Assembly: GCA_937904325.1 (NCBI GenBank)
Contig: CALGTK010000200.1
Location: 1-51,799 of the forward strand
Origin: an uncultured Planctomyces sp.
GTDB taxonomy: Bacteria > Planctomycetota > Planctomycetia > Planctomycetales > Planctomycetaceae
DNA length: 51,799 bases
Reading direction: 5' to 3'
Shown here in pieces: positions 35,461 to 44,551 of the stretch; the first letter of the stretch is position 1, and every line of letters starts with the position of its first letter. The translations under genes were made by a program, and so were the position numbers. The notes beneath the pieces are model-generated. The model saw nothing but the letters and a program-made list of their open reading frames with translations, did no database searches and had not been told where the DNA came from.

Positions 35461-35949
35461 TCAGTGTTCCGATTCGTTGCTGACGTTGTCACGTCGCAGA
35501 TCAGAAAACTGCTGGACCTGCTGAAGCTGAGCAGCATCCAGACGCTGAATCACTCGTCCGGCCAGTGCCTGATCAGCCGCCTGCATTTGCGAGAATTGGA
35601 TGTCGAGCGCTGCCTGCGAAACGGTTGCGGGCTGCTGGGTGTATCCTGAAGCCATCGTTCCCGACATACCGGCGGCACCACCGCTGGATCCGCCAAAGCG
35701 TCCTCCGCCACCGCTGCGTCCTCCGCCACCGCTGCGTCCGCCAAACGATGTTTGGAAACCAGGGGCCGAGAAACTCTGGTCAAAGCCACGGAACGCCTTG
35801 CCCATTTCGCCAAGCTCGCTGTTCACGGCGGTCGCCATTGTTCCGACTCCAGCGGTCATCGCCAGTACGCCCATCGTTCCGAGCATGACTGTCTCCGCCG
35901 ACATGACGACGCCAACTTCGTCCTTCCACAATTTCTTCAAGATCTTCAT
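35461..35949 (-). CDS. Flp-pilin-like protein with a glycine-rich repeat tail
   Basis: 162 residues from the ATG at 35949, preceded by AGGAGA 7 bases upstream; the longer frame to 36183 is AT-rich promoter DNA. The start MKILKKLWKDEVGVVMSAET then VMLGTMGVLAMTAGVGTMAT resembles Flp/TadE-type prepilins ('f..DE.G...sE......'), with one hydrophobic helix. A Gly/Ser/Arg stretch follows (GGRSGGGGRSGGGGRFGGSS), then a Gln-rich C-terminus. Assignment to a true pilin is tentative: no tad genes are in the window. A strong promoter is visible at 36017-36045. Confidence 0.65.
   Translation of the reverse strand: MKILKKLWKDEVGVVMSAETVMLGTMGVLAMTAGVGTMATAVNSELGEMGKAFRGFDQSFSAPGFQTSFGGRSGGGGRSGGGGRFGGSSGGAAGMSGTMASGYTQQPATVSQAALDIQFSQMQAADQALAGRVIQRLDAAQLQQVQQFSDLRRDNVSNESEH
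35701..35736. repeat. Two perfect 18-bp tandem repeats
   Basis: The unit TCCTCCGCCACCGCTGCG occurs twice without change inside the pilin-like gene and encodes repeated Arg-Ser-Gly-Gly-Gly-Gly on the minus strand. Slippage could vary the tail length between strains. Confidence 0.85.
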
Positions 35950-36016
35950 TGCCTGTCTCCTGATATCTCTCTCACAAGATGTCTCTCTGTACCCGCTACG
36001 AGCGAATAACATAGAC

Positions 36017-36045
36017 AATATAGATAAAATAAGAATTGTAGTCAA
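36017..36045 (-). promoter_or_regulatory. Sigma-70-type promoter of the pilin-like gene
   Basis: On the minus strand TTGACT (36045-36040) and TATATT (36022-36017) are separated by exactly 17 bases, five of six matches each. Transcription would start near 36010, giving a 5' leader of about 60 bases before the ATG at 35949. The surrounding 36000-36080 is strikingly AT-rich compared with the rest of the window. Confidence 0.7.
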
Positions 36046-36258
36046 TATAAGGATAGTAACGATTATGATGATTATGGTGATCCGCACGGCAACCAGTCTG
36101 GATGAAGGGCTCCCCAGCGTACTGCCTGACGTAGCGACACTTGCCGATGTGATTTGCAAACGCCATGATCGGGAACGAAACAAACTGTTTCGCCAAAGGC
36201 ACTTGTGGAAGAAACTGTCTGTCCTGAGATTTGAGTTCGATTTCCGAAAGGCTCGCCC

Positions 36259-37629
36259 ATGTTGACCATCAGGCTCTTCACGATGATGTTCATTCAGTTC
36301 TTCATCTGGGGAGCGTGGTACGTGACCGCGCCGCGAGCCCTGACTCCGCTTGGCTTTACCGGAGCCGACTTCGGTTGGACCTATTCAGTAGGCCCGATCG
36401 CGGGGCTGATCTCGCCGTTCTTCGTCGGAATGATTGCCGACCGATTCTTCGCCACAGAACGCGTTCTGGGGCTCATGCACATCCTTGGCGGAGCGGCGAT
36501 GTTCGCGGCTTTGCAAATGATGAGAGGCGAGAGCCCGTCGCCGGACGCCATCAACTTCATGTTCTTCCTGCATATGTTCTGCTACTACCCGACGCTGGCG
36601 TTGACGAACAGCCTGGCGATGCACAGTGTGACGGACTCAGAGAAGCAATTCCCAATCATTCGGGTCGGCGGCACAATCGGCTGGATTGTTGCCGGTCTTA
36701 TCCTCAGTTGGCAGGGCTGGGGCAGTGACACCATGATGTTCCAGCTTGCCGCCTATGCAAGCGTCGGTTTGGGACTCTACAGCCTGACGCTTCCTCACAC
36801 GCCTCCACCTGCCAAAGGGCAGAAGTTTGAGGCAAGGGATGCTTTGGGGCTAGACGCATTCGTTCTGCTCAAGAATCCGTCGTACCTGGTCTTTATCGTC
36901 TGCTCCTTCCTGATCTGCATTCCGCTGGCCTTTTACTATCAAATGGCGGAGCGAACCCTTGTCGCTGGCGAGGTGACCGACACCGCATTCAAAATGACCT
37001 TTGGGCAGATGTCCGAGATTTTCTTCATGCTCCTGATGCCGTTCTTTTTCAAACGGCTCGGCGTCAAGATGATGCTGTTTGTGGCGATGGTTACCTGGGT
37101 AGCCCGATACGTTCTATTCGCGATTGGCACTCCGGATCATGTGACCTGGATGTTGCTCCTTGGAGTGACCGTCCACGGCATCTGCTACGACTTCTTTTTC
37201 GTCACCGGCCAGATTTACACTGATCAGGTCGCCCCCAAGGCAATCCGGAGCCAGGCTCAGGGGTTACTTGTGTTGTTCACTCTTGGTCTCGGCATGATGA
37301 TCGGTGCTCAGGTCGCCGGTCGAGTTGAGGCGCACTACACGCCTCCAGAAACAGGGGAATGGAATGATCAGGCAACGGCGCTGCTGGGCACGATCACGGA
37401 CGATATGGCGGACGACGTAAAAAAGCCCATCGAGGATAAGGCCGCAGCTCTTCAGCTGTCAGCCCTGCAGGCGATCGATTGGAAAGGAATCTGGATGATT
37501 CCTGCTGGAGCCGCTGCCCTGGTTATGGTGATCTTCTTCGTCCTGTTTAAAGATGACCGACCGGGGTCCCAGCCCAAAGAAGAGGTTGCAGCCAGCGGCG
37601 AACCTGAACAGACGCCTGAAGCTGGTTAA
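36259..37629 (+). CDS. MFS nucleoside-type permease
   Basis: 456 residues with about twelve transmembrane helices. It starts MLTIRLFTMMFIQFFIWGAW YVTA, the opening typical of the nucleoside:H+ symporter (NupG/XapB-like) branch of the major facilitator superfamily. Other family-like segments are PFFVGMIADRFFATERVLG (MFS loop 2-3), CYYPTLALTNSLAMH and FFFVTGQIYTDQVAPKAIRS. In planctomycetes this branch is frequent and the substrate may be a nucleoside or a sugar. A poorly hydrophobic insert of about 50 residues (about 355-405) precedes the last helix. AAGG lies 7 bases before the ATG. Confidence 0.85.
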   Translation: MLTIRLFTMMFIQFFIWGAWYVTAPRALTPLGFTGADFGWTYSVGPIAGLISPFFVGMIADRFFATERVLGLMHILGGAAMFAALQMMRGESPSPDAINFMFFLHMFCYYPTLALTNSLAMHSVTDSEKQFPIIRVGGTIGWIVAGLILSWQGWGSDTMMFQLAAYASVGLGLYSLTLPHTPPPAKGQKFEARDALGLDAFVLLKNPSYLVFIVCSFLICIPLAFYYQMAERTLVAGEVTDTAFKMTFGQMSEIFFMLLMPFFFKRLGVKMMLFVAMVTWVARYVLFAIGTPDHVTWMLLLGVTVHGICYDFFFVTGQIYTDQVAPKAIRSQAQGLLVLFTLGLGMMIGAQVAGRVEAHYTPPETGEWNDQATALLGTITDDMADDVKKPIEDKAAALQLSALQAIDWKGIWMIPAGAAALVMVIFFVLFKDDRPGSQPKEEVAASGEPEQTPEAG

Positions 37630-37956
37630 TGATCGTTCACCGGATGTATCTGGACGATGTTCTGGCCAACCTCAGCGGTAGATTGCGCACAGCCATACAG
37701 GTTTGAAGGCTTGAACGTTGTCCGCGCGAGAGAGAGACCGGGTACCATTCCTCAAGTGTCGAACGACTGTTTCGACACCTGAAGCGGCGCCCAGTCGGCG
37801 CAGCGCTGAATTGAAATTTTCAGGATTGTTGGTGACGGAAGGCCCGCGTGAGGAACAGGTTGCGGCTTCGGCGCTTTTGTCGGCGCTGTTGTTTGGCTCG
37901 GTATGTGCATAAGAGTTCCGGTCACCTCACTGATTCCTGTCCGGGATGCACCACCA
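37630..37956. other. Intergenic stretch with an inverted repeat
   Basis: GTGTCGAA (37756-37763) and TTCGACAC (37771-37778) form an 8-bp inverted repeat with a 7-base loop, extendable to 11 of 12 pairs. No T-run follows. The neighbouring short frames show no protein character. Confidence 0.4.
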
Positions 37957-38616
37957 ATGAGAGATGAACTGTTACTTCTGGGCGACTCTGTAACTGTTGG
38001 AACTGGTTTCAGCGGAGTCGATGACGAGAGCTGCTACGTGGCACTTCTAAAGACCGAACTGCGGTGTGCGGGTGCCCGTATGAACATCCGGTCCAGCGCT
38101 TTGGACGGTGCGGACACCGGATACGCTCTCCGCCGATTCGATCGGATGGTGGCCCGGCTCTCTCCTGATGTGATTGTGATTTCGCTCGGCCTGAACGATG
38201 CCCGACCGCCAGGCACTCGAAGCCGCAACTCTCCAGCCGGGTATGCCGGGAATCTCGAGCGGTTAACGGAGAAATCGCTCGCAATCGATGTTCGACCGAT
38301 TCTGTGTACGCCCCCTCCCCGCCTGGACGTTTTCGAAGACGGACAGCCAGCCTGGAAGACGATGCGCCCCTATGCGGAAGCCGTTCGTGGTGTCGCCGAA
38401 AAGTACAACCTGCCTCTGATTGAGCTGTTTGACGAATTCGTTTCTCGGCAGGACCTGGACTCACTACTGCCCGACCGCCTGCATCCCGGCCGTGCAGGGC
38501 ACGAACTCATTGCACGGCAGTTTGCCAGAACTCTGGTCCCATTCTGCACGGGACGAGAACTGGAAGGCCTGCCATCGCGACGTAGTCAGAACTTCGAGTT
38601 CCTGACTACTGATTAG
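37957..38616 (+). CDS. SGNH/GDSL-family esterase
   Basis: 219 residues from the ATG at 37957; an ATG at 37903 would add 18 residues without an evident signal peptide, so the start is uncertain. Block I is LLLGDSVTVGTGF (nucleophile Ser), block III is SLGLNDARP (oxyanion Asn) and block V is DRLHPGRAGHELIAR (catalytic Asp and His). Hydrolyses ester or acetyl groups of unknown substrate; no signal sequence, so possibly cytoplasmic. Followed by a strong bidirectional terminator at 38668. Confidence 0.85.
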   Translation: MRDELLLLGDSVTVGTGFSGVDDESCYVALLKTELRCAGARMNIRSSALDGADTGYALRRFDRMVARLSPDVIVISLGLNDARPPGTRSRNSPAGYAGNLERLTEKSLAIDVRPILCTPPPRLDVFEDGQPAWKTMRPYAEAVRGVAEKYNLPLIELFDEFVSRQDLDSLLPDRLHPGRAGHELIARQFARTLVPFCTGRELEGLPSRRSQNFEFLTTD

Positions 38617-38667
38617 AAATTTGCAACGACGGTTTCGTCGCTTGGGATGTTGGTTACCCAATCGATC

Positions 38668-38701
38668 AAAAAGAGTTCGCAGTTAACTGCGAACTCTTTT
38701 T
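38668..38701. terminator. Perfect 34-base palindromic terminator
   Basis: AAAAAGAGTTCGCAGTT (38668-38684) is followed directly by its exact reverse complement (38685-38701). The flanking A and T runs are part of the stem, so it can end transcription from either side. Confidence 0.85.
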
Positions 38702-38817
38702 CTATGCGCAGGAAATCGGGCTGGTCGGAAAGTAAGCCACAGTTTGAGCCTGTAGCCGATGGTGGCTAAAAGTTTGTCCAGCAATGTCTCAGCAGTCTCT
38801 TTGGCAGGGAGTTTGGA

Positions 38818-39789
38818 ATGTCTCGATTTGTGATCAGTGTGTTGGTGCTCGGTCAAATGCTCGCCAGTGTTGAACGCGGCCTTGTTGCTGAAGAGTCACC
38901 CGTGAATCGCGACTTCGTAAAGGTCGCCGCGGTTCAGATAAACGGTTACGACAAGGGAGACCTTCGCCGTGACGGGTACCAGCCCGAAGACGGCTTCGTG
39001 CCGTACATCGATCGCGCGGGGCGGGACGGCGTTCAGTTGGTGGTATTTCCTGAGTATGTCCTTGGACGGATTTCTGTTCCCGGACCAGAGACTGCAAAGG
39101 TATCCGCCGCGGCGAAGGCGAATTCGATATATGTTGCGATTGGCTGCTGGGAAGTTTTCGCGGACAGTACTTTTGCTAATTCGATCCTCATCTTCGATCG
39201 CGGCGGAAAGATCGTCGGAAAGTATCGAAAGACTCATCCGGCTATCGATCATTTTGATGGAAGTCCGCCGTGGGCTCGACCACCGAAAGGCAAGTCTCGG
39301 GAATGGATGCTGCAGAACGATCCCGAGTGGCTTATGGAAGCTGGCAAGGAATTGCCTGTTTTTGAATTCGACTTTGGAAGAGTCGGGATCATGACCTGTT
39401 ACGACGGCTGGTTTCCCGAGCCAGCACGTGTGTTGTCGCTCAAAGGCGCGGAACTGATTCTTTGGATGAATGGTCGCGGCGGAAGTGTCGAAGATTTCAT
39501 CGTCAGGTCGATCATGTTTCAAAGTCACGTGGCGATGATCGCAACGAACCAGGCTTATGGCAGTGGGACCATGATAGGTGACAATGCAAAGTCATCGACG
39601 GGTCTGCTGGGAAAATGCCCGAACAAGGAAGAGTCGTACATCTCGGCCACGGTCAACCTGAAGCGAATTCGTCAGCAGCGAGCGTCCAGTCGCAACTTCC
39701 AGCAGCGGCGACCTGACCTTTATGGAACACTAGTCGCACCGCAGGACCTGCTCGATCCGGCCGGCGTCCAGAAAGCAGGTAAACGTTAA
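38818..39789 (+). CDS. Secreted carbon-nitrogen hydrolase (nitrilase superfamily)
   Basis: 323 residues with an N-terminal signal peptide (FVISVLVLGQMLASVERGLV). The nitrilase catalytic triad is intact: Glu79 (LVVFPEYVLG), Lys138 (GKYRKTHP) and Cys194 (GIMTCYDGWFPEPAR). Members hydrolyse or form amide-type C-N bonds; the substrate is unknown. Export is unusual for a family that is mostly cytoplasmic, but is seen in planctomycetes. It converges on the FAD/Fe-S gene with a four-base overlap of the two stop regions (39786-39789). Confidence 0.88.
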   Translation: MSRFVISVLVLGQMLASVERGLVAEESPVNRDFVKVAAVQINGYDKGDLRRDGYQPEDGFVPYIDRAGRDGVQLVVFPEYVLGRISVPGPETAKVSAAAKANSIYVAIGCWEVFADSTFANSILIFDRGGKIVGKYRKTHPAIDHFDGSPPWARPPKGKSREWMLQNDPEWLMEAGKELPVFEFDFGRVGIMTCYDGWFPEPARVLSLKGAELILWMNGRGGSVEDFIVRSIMFQSHVAMIATNQAYGSGTMIGDNAKSSTGLLGKCPNKEESYISATVNLKRIRQQRASSRNFQQRRPDLYGTLVAPQDLLDPAGVQKAGKR

Positions 39790-42700
39790 CTTTTCTTCGA
39801 AGCGATGAGCTTTGTTAAGCGTTCGTGCAGTTTTGGCATCAGTCCGTAAGAAGCGGCTAGCAGCTTGATCGGGTGCACCGTTTCGAGCGGCGAATCCTGC
39901 TGCATCTGGAGTCGACAACTGCTGCACTCGGTGGCGCCGAGGATGAAATCCGGCGAGCGCATTTCGTCGATGAGCGGCTGGCCGATTTCGAGGGATAGTT
40001 CAAAGTTGTCTCGCGTCAGCCCGAACGTTCCCGCCATTCCGGAGCAGCCTTTGTCGAGCGTCAGGACGTCGAGTTCGGGGATTTGCTCAAGAAGTTCACG
40101 GAGTGGCCGACCGTTTTGAAGTGCTCGCAGGTGGCAGGGCTCGTGGTAACCGATCCGGAGTGGCAGTGGAGCAAAATCAGTCTTGAGCCGACCCTTTTGA
40201 AAAAGTTCCTGGAGGTAAGCACCAGCTTCGACGGCCAGGCCGGAAATCAGCCGCGTATCCGGATGCTCGACAAGCATTGGGTAATCTTCTTTTAAGCAGA
40301 GTGCCGCGGCCGGTTCTGTGCAGACAATCGGCAGCCCCTCGCGGGCCATTGACGCAAGTTCTCGAACGTTGGCTTCGGCGATTCGGCGGGCGGCGTTCAA
40401 GTCGCCGGTTGAGACCATCGCCATCCCGGATCCGACCTGCCCAGCTGGAACGTGAACTCGGATTCCGTGATGCTTCATCACAGAAATGAATGAGGTTGCC
40501 AGTTCCTGGTCGTGATAATTCGCGAAGTGGTCAACGAAGTAAACGATGGCTTCCTGTCGCGGAGTTGGTACTGAATCAGTGACCTCGGCAGGCAACGTCG
40601 AGAGGTACGGTCGTTGAGAAAATTCCGGCAACTTACGGTCGCGATGGATTTTGATCGTCTTTTCCATCAACCAGCGGGCGGCGCGGTTGTTGAGTAGCGG
40701 ATTTGTCAGCCATGAAGTCTTACAGCCAAGCTCCCCGAAAAAGTGAGCTCGCGAAAGGAACCACGATGTTCGATCTGTGCCTGATGCCTCTCCCGCTTGC
40801 GCCTTCGCCTCGATCATCAAGTGCGGAATCCGTACATTGGTCGGACACTCAATTTCGCATTGTCGACAGTTGAAGCAGAGCGATGCCAGTTTCTCGAATT
40901 CAGGCGAAGATCGCGTTGTCGGGTCCGCCACGCCGCTGACAAGGCTTCGCATGACGTTGGCTTTGGACCGTGGGCTGGACTCCTCAGAGGGGTCGTTTCG
41001 GAAGAACGGGCACATTCGCAGTTCTTCCTGCTGAGTTCTGCAGATTCCGCAGCCATTACATGATTCAGCGGCCACGGAAAGTTCTTCGGGCGACCAGTTG
41101 AGTTGCAGTTGAACGAGGCCGTTATCCGGGATGAAACCGTTTTTGTCGACAAGTTCCGGACGCAACTTGTCGGTGGGCAGAGTCTCGTCTTCGGTGACGA
41201 TCTTGCCGGGGTTCATCAGGTTGTGCGGGTCGAAGATGTCTTTGACCTGCCGAAACACCGAGTACAGCGGGCCGTACTGATTCTTAACGTACGCTGACCG
41301 CGACAATCCATCGCCGTGTTCGCCGCTGATTGTTCCGCCGAGCGAAGTTGCCACGTCGTTGAAGTCTCGAATCAAAGCGTCGAGCCGCGGTCCATCCTGT
41401 TGTCGGGGCATCCTCATGAACGGTCGCATGTGAATCTGCCCGGAAGCCGCATGTGAGTACAACGACGCCGTGACATCGTGCTTGTGCAGCACCTGCTGAA
41501 TTTGAACGAAAAAATCCTGCAAAGCTTCCGGCGGAACGGCGACGTCCTCGATGAAGGGCAACGGCCGAGTCCCACCACGCATGCGAGCCAGCAAACTGAC
41601 GACTCGATGCGGCAGTTCCCATAGAAACTCAACGCCATCGTAGTCCCAAGCCTCGATCGCGACGACGACATCGGCGTGTTGGGCTTTGACGGCCGAGATG
41701 GCCATACCGATCCGGTCACGAGCCTGTTGTTCGTTGTACCCGGTTTGCTCAATTAGCAGGCCGGCCTCTGCTGTAGGTGGAATAAAGTTTTCAAATCGTG
41801 AATCGTTCTCCCGGCCAAGCGTCAGGAGACGGCGGTCAAGCAGGTCACAAGCGCTCGGCTGTTGAGAGGTGACGGCGAGAACTGAGTCGATCGCATCTTC
41901 CATTTTTCCAAAAAGCAAGAGCGCGACACTTCGAAATTCTGGTAGTGGCGACGTGTTTAACGTCAGTTCGGTCACCAGGCCGAGCGTTCCCTCGGAGCCA
42001 GCAACCAGTCGCGGAATGTTGATGACGTTGTTGTTTCTCACTCCGCGGAGATAATACCCGCTGGTGTTTCTGATGAGCGGAGGTTGATGTTCCTGGATGA
42101 GTTCATGGTTGTCTTCAAGAAGCTTCGACAGCCGGCTGACAATTTCACGTTTCGCCGTTGCGGCGGAAATTGAGCGATCTTCTACACTGTCGTCCGGCTC
42201 GACAAAACTGGCGACAATTGGCTGAGTGGCGGCGGTTCCGTGCTGAAAGTCGAGCGACTCCTTTCCGAAGTGCAAAAGGTGCCCGCCGGCGACTGCCATC
42301 TCCAGGCTGATAATGTGGTCTCGCGTGGAGCCGACTCGGACTGCGCGTGAGCCGGCCGAGTCCACTGCAACCATGCCGCCGAGTGTTGTGACTTCAGCAG
42401 TAGAAGGATCCGGTGGGAAGTATCGCCCCTGCTTCCGGAGCTCTCGGTTCAGTTGCGACAGGACGATGCCAGGCTGAACGGTGACGGACGACTCACTTTC
42501 CAGAACGATTTCGTTCATGTAACGCGAGAAGTCGACAATCAATCCAGAGCCGAGTGCCGCGCCGGTCACGCTGGTACCGGCTCCGCGAGCGATCAACGGA
42601 AGGTCAGTTTCGCTGGCGTACCGGGTCAGCGTTGCGACATCTTCGGAATCTCGCGGAAATGCGACGCCCAGCGGTTTGACTTCGAACAGGCTGGCGTCGG

Positions 42701-42797
42701 ATGCGTACATCGCGACGGCGACATCGTCGCAGCGCAGCTCACCACTGAAGTCCCCCGAGAGGTCTTCGATGATGCGTTGCTGCTGCTGCTCGTCCAA
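39786..42797 (-). CDS. FAD-binding and Fe-S oxidoreductase, D-lactate dehydrogenase-like (GlcD-GlpC fusion)
   Basis: 1003 residues. The N-terminal half is an FAD-binding type 4 domain (LIARGAGTSVTGAALGSGLI, TLGGMVAVDSAGSRAVRVGS) plus FAD-oxidase C domain (EHGDGLSRS). Two ferredoxin-type clusters follow: CNGCGICRTQQEELRMCPFF and CFNCRQCEIECP. The C-terminal CCG-type repeats (GYHEPCHLRAL, KGCSGMAGTFGL, ECSSCRLQMQQ) resemble GlpC/HdrB. This one-piece layout is that of Dld-II/YdiJ-type enzymes oxidising D-lactate or a related 2-hydroxy acid and passing electrons to the quinone pool. The start is a TTG at 42797 with AGGA 9 bases before it; a near-by ATG is not available. Confidence 0.9.
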   Translation of the reverse strand: MDEQQQQRIIEDLSGDFSGELRCDDVAVAMYASDASLFEVKPLGVAFPRDSEDVATLTRYASETDLPLIARGAGTSVTGAALGSGLIVDFSRYMNEIVLESESSVTVQPGIVLSQLNRELRKQGRYFPPDPSTAEVTTLGGMVAVDSAGSRAVRVGSTRDHIISLEMAVAGGHLLHFGKESLDFQHGTAATQPIVASFVEPDDSVEDRSISAATAKREIVSRLSKLLEDNHELIQEHQPPLIRNTSGYYLRGVRNNNVINIPRLVAGSEGTLGLVTELTLNTSPLPEFRSVALLLFGKMEDAIDSVLAVTSQQPSACDLLDRRLLTLGRENDSRFENFIPPTAEAGLLIEQTGYNEQQARDRIGMAISAVKAQHADVVVAIEAWDYDGVEFLWELPHRVVSLLARMRGGTRPLPFIEDVAVPPEALQDFFVQIQQVLHKHDVTASLYSHAASGQIHMRPFMRMPRQQDGPRLDALIRDFNDVATSLGGTISGEHGDGLSRSAYVKNQYGPLYSVFRQVKDIFDPHNLMNPGKIVTEDETLPTDKLRPELVDKNGFIPDNGLVQLQLNWSPEELSVAAESCNGCGICRTQQEELRMCPFFRNDPSEESSPRSKANVMRSLVSGVADPTTRSSPEFEKLASLCFNCRQCEIECPTNVRIPHLMIEAKAQAGEASGTDRTSWFLSRAHFFGELGCKTSWLTNPLLNNRAARWLMEKTIKIHRDRKLPEFSQRPYLSTLPAEVTDSVPTPRQEAIVYFVDHFANYHDQELATSFISVMKHHGIRVHVPAGQVGSGMAMVSTGDLNAARRIAEANVRELASMAREGLPIVCTEPAAALCLKEDYPMLVEHPDTRLISGLAVEAGAYLQELFQKGRLKTDFAPLPLRIGYHEPCHLRALQNGRPLRELLEQIPELDVLTLDKGCSGMAGTFGLTRDNFELSLEIGQPLIDEMRSPDFILGATECSSCRLQMQQDSPLETVHPIKLLAASYGLMPKLHERLTKLIASKKS

Positions 42798-43040
42798 GAT
42801 TGTGATTCCTATGGGACTTGCTCACCGGATATGTGTAGACCTGAGAGTAGCGAACAGATTTTTCGTTGAAATGAAAAACGGCCATCGCCTTTGATTTCTA
42901 ACATTAATTTGGCGCATCATGGGCCGCACCAGGGGGTTCCGCAAGCAGCCAGGGCACCGGATGGACTGGAACCGTCATCTCGGGCATCGCTCCGTCAGTT
43001 GTCTCAAGTTCATGAATATCGATGGGGATTCGCATCCGAA

Positions 43041-43337
43041 ATGAACGATCCGCGTGACTACTCAGCTTTCGTGATGTACGGCAACCTTGGTGTGCTGCTG
43101 CTCGGCGTCGGTCTGCTCGGCATTCTGCTTCACACGAAGTCATTGCGGCGGGCGATGTCCGTGGGCGTCGGTCTGCTCGGAATTACCTTGATCGGTCAAA
43201 GCGGCGCATTGTTTCACCGTTCTCAGCTTTCGTTGCGAGGCTCAATCGTGCTGGCAGCGATCGTTATTGCTTCGTGTCTGTTGCTGAGATTCCGGCCAGC
43301 GGCTTCGTCACATGAGAATAAGCAAACCATGCCGTAA
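43041..43337 (+). CDS. Small membrane protein (98 residues, three helices)
   Basis: Three hydrophobic helices (VMYGNLGVLLLGVGLLGILL, MSVGVGLLGITLIGQSGALF, GSIVLAAIVIASCLLLRF) separated by short basic loops. The arrangement recalls NuoK/MnhC-type subunits, but the conserved glutamate in the second helix of NuoK is not present, so I do not assign that function. The frame is open upstream to 42891. The ATG at 43041 is chosen because it precedes the first helix, but its ribosome-binding site (GGGGA, 12 bases away) is weak. Confidence 0.55.
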   Translation: MNDPRDYSAFVMYGNLGVLLLGVGLLGILLHTKSLRRAMSVGVGLLGITLIGQSGALFHRSQLSLRGSIVLAAIVIASCLLLRFRPAASSHENKQTMP

Positions 43338-43556
43338 CGGCCCAATGCGTGAGACGCCACGTGGGCGGGCAGCACCGCAGATTAGTGACTCCCCGATAAC
43401 GGGGGGGATTGCTGCTGGCGGGTTTCCGCGAACACTGTCCGTGTCGGGTCAGAAAAATTCGCCGAACGCGAATCACTGTGAAACACACGGAACCGGTACT
43501 CCGGACACCAATCCGGAAATCGGGCAGACACTCGGTCAGTCTGGCGGCCGGTGAGA

Positions 43557-43574
43557 CACAGTCTTACGACTGTG
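43557..43574. repeat. Short perfect hairpin
   Basis: CACAGTC (43557-43563) and GACTGTG (43568-43574) around a TTAC loop. Elements of the type 'CACAGTCTTACGACTGTG' are scattered between planctomycete genes. It precedes the porin remnant. Confidence 0.5.
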
Positions 43575-43604
43575 CCTTTGTCCCCGAGCCTGTCCCGCTG
43601 ACCC

Positions 43605-43907
43605 ATGAAGCCGACCTCAAAGCTGACGTTTGTGAGTGCTCTACAATGGTTTGAGAAAGCGGAAAGTGCCGAACCACTTTACAACGTGGCGAGTGCACCT
43701 TTCCTCAACCTGGACGCTCCAGGAACTTCCGACAAGAACATCGGAACGGAGATCGACATCATCGCCACTGACCAGGCGACTAAGAACGTGCCGCTTCAAG
43801 CTGGCTACAGTTGGTTCTTCTACGGACACGCGGTGTCGAATTTCGCGGCTATCAATCGCAGCGACGCTTACTTCTTCTAATTCGTGTCAACGTTGAACTT
43901 CTCAACA
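43605..43907 (+). pseudogene. C-terminal remnant of an AlgE-like alginate-export porin
   Basis: The frame reads ALQWFEKAESAEPLYNVASA P, then NIGTEIDIIATDQATKNVPL and QAGYSWFFYGHAV, ending NRSDAYFF before TAA at 43878. Read with a one-base shift it continues YIRVNVEL. This corresponds to the last strands of alginate-export family beta-barrels ('DALYNA.GAPI', 'vG.EiDl....', 'l..GYS.FF.G.f', 'aDFFYvq....F'). The upstream barrel, signal peptide and terminal Phe context are missing. Non-functional relic. Confidence 0.6.
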
Positions 43908-43938
43908 CTGTGGTTTCGGTGCCGGAGAATTTCAATAT

Positions 43939-43976
43939 AAAAAGGGACCAGCGCCAGTGTGTCCTGCTCTCTTTTT
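43939..43976 (+). terminator. Possible terminator after the porin remnant
   Basis: AAAAAG (43939-43944) pairs with CTTTTT (43971-43976) and GGAC (43945-43948) with GTCC (43961-43964), with an asymmetric bulge. It may have belonged to the decayed porin gene. Confidence 0.4.
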
Positions 43977-44002
43977 GTTGTTGGAACCCACAACTCAATT
44001 TG

Positions 44003-44551
44003 TCAAAGCTGATGCATCTTCCGGCCGCTTCGGTCCGTGATCATTGGCGAAAGATTCGCGCGAAACTCACCGGTGGTCGAACTGTAAGCCCATCCATGCC
44101 GACCATCGCCCGAGTAGTGATGTGGTTTGAGCCGATCTGGGATGACGAGGACCTCCGATCTTTGCGTATACGGATTGAGAGGCAGGAACTCGCCGATCGA
44201 TATGTCATTCCCGTTACCGATGCTCGTTGAACGGCCTGATCTAACCGACGCACTTGACAGGTCACGCAGAAACTTTTCGGCTGAGTTTCGCCCCTCGCCA
44301 GGCAGGCAATTATTGTGAGTCTGTCGGAAGTGTTCAATTTGTCCTCGAACGAGGTGTACTTTCTGAAGCAGTTCTCTCTGGGTGAAGGCCTCACTCGATG
44401 TCAGCATTCGTGGTACAAAAGCCGCGGCAACGATCCCCAGTAACGTGATCGCCATTGGTAGTTCAATTGGCGCGAAGCCACTGGCCCCTGCTCCTGCAGG
44501 ATGGACTGTCAGGTTCGCACTTGATGATTCGGTATTCACGGAGATCCCCAC
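44003..44551 (-). CDS. Type IV pilin-like / pseudopilin protein
   Basis: 182 residues, GTG start at 44551 with AGGA 8 bases upstream. The cleavage-methylation region reads GFAPIELPMAITLLGIVAAA. The Gly at -1, Phe at +1 and Glu at +5 are kept, but the usual 'TLIELL' has become 'APIELP', with two prolines. The C-terminal part (NPYTQRSEV, GWAYSSTTGEFRANLS) matches the 'GW.Y...TGEF..N' region of GspG/H-like pseudopilins of planctomycetes. The degenerate motif may impair processing, so the gene could be at an early stage of decay. No secretion-system genes are nearby. Confidence 0.65.
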   Translation of the reverse strand: MGISVNTESSSANLTVHPAGAGASGFAPIELPMAITLLGIVAAAFVPRMLTSSEAFTQRELLQKVHLVRGQIEHFRQTHNNCLPGEGRNSAEKFLRDLSSASVRSGRSTSIGNGNDISIGEFLPLNPYTQRSEVLVIPDRLKPHHYSGDGRHGWAYSSTTGEFRANLSPMITDRSGRKMHQL

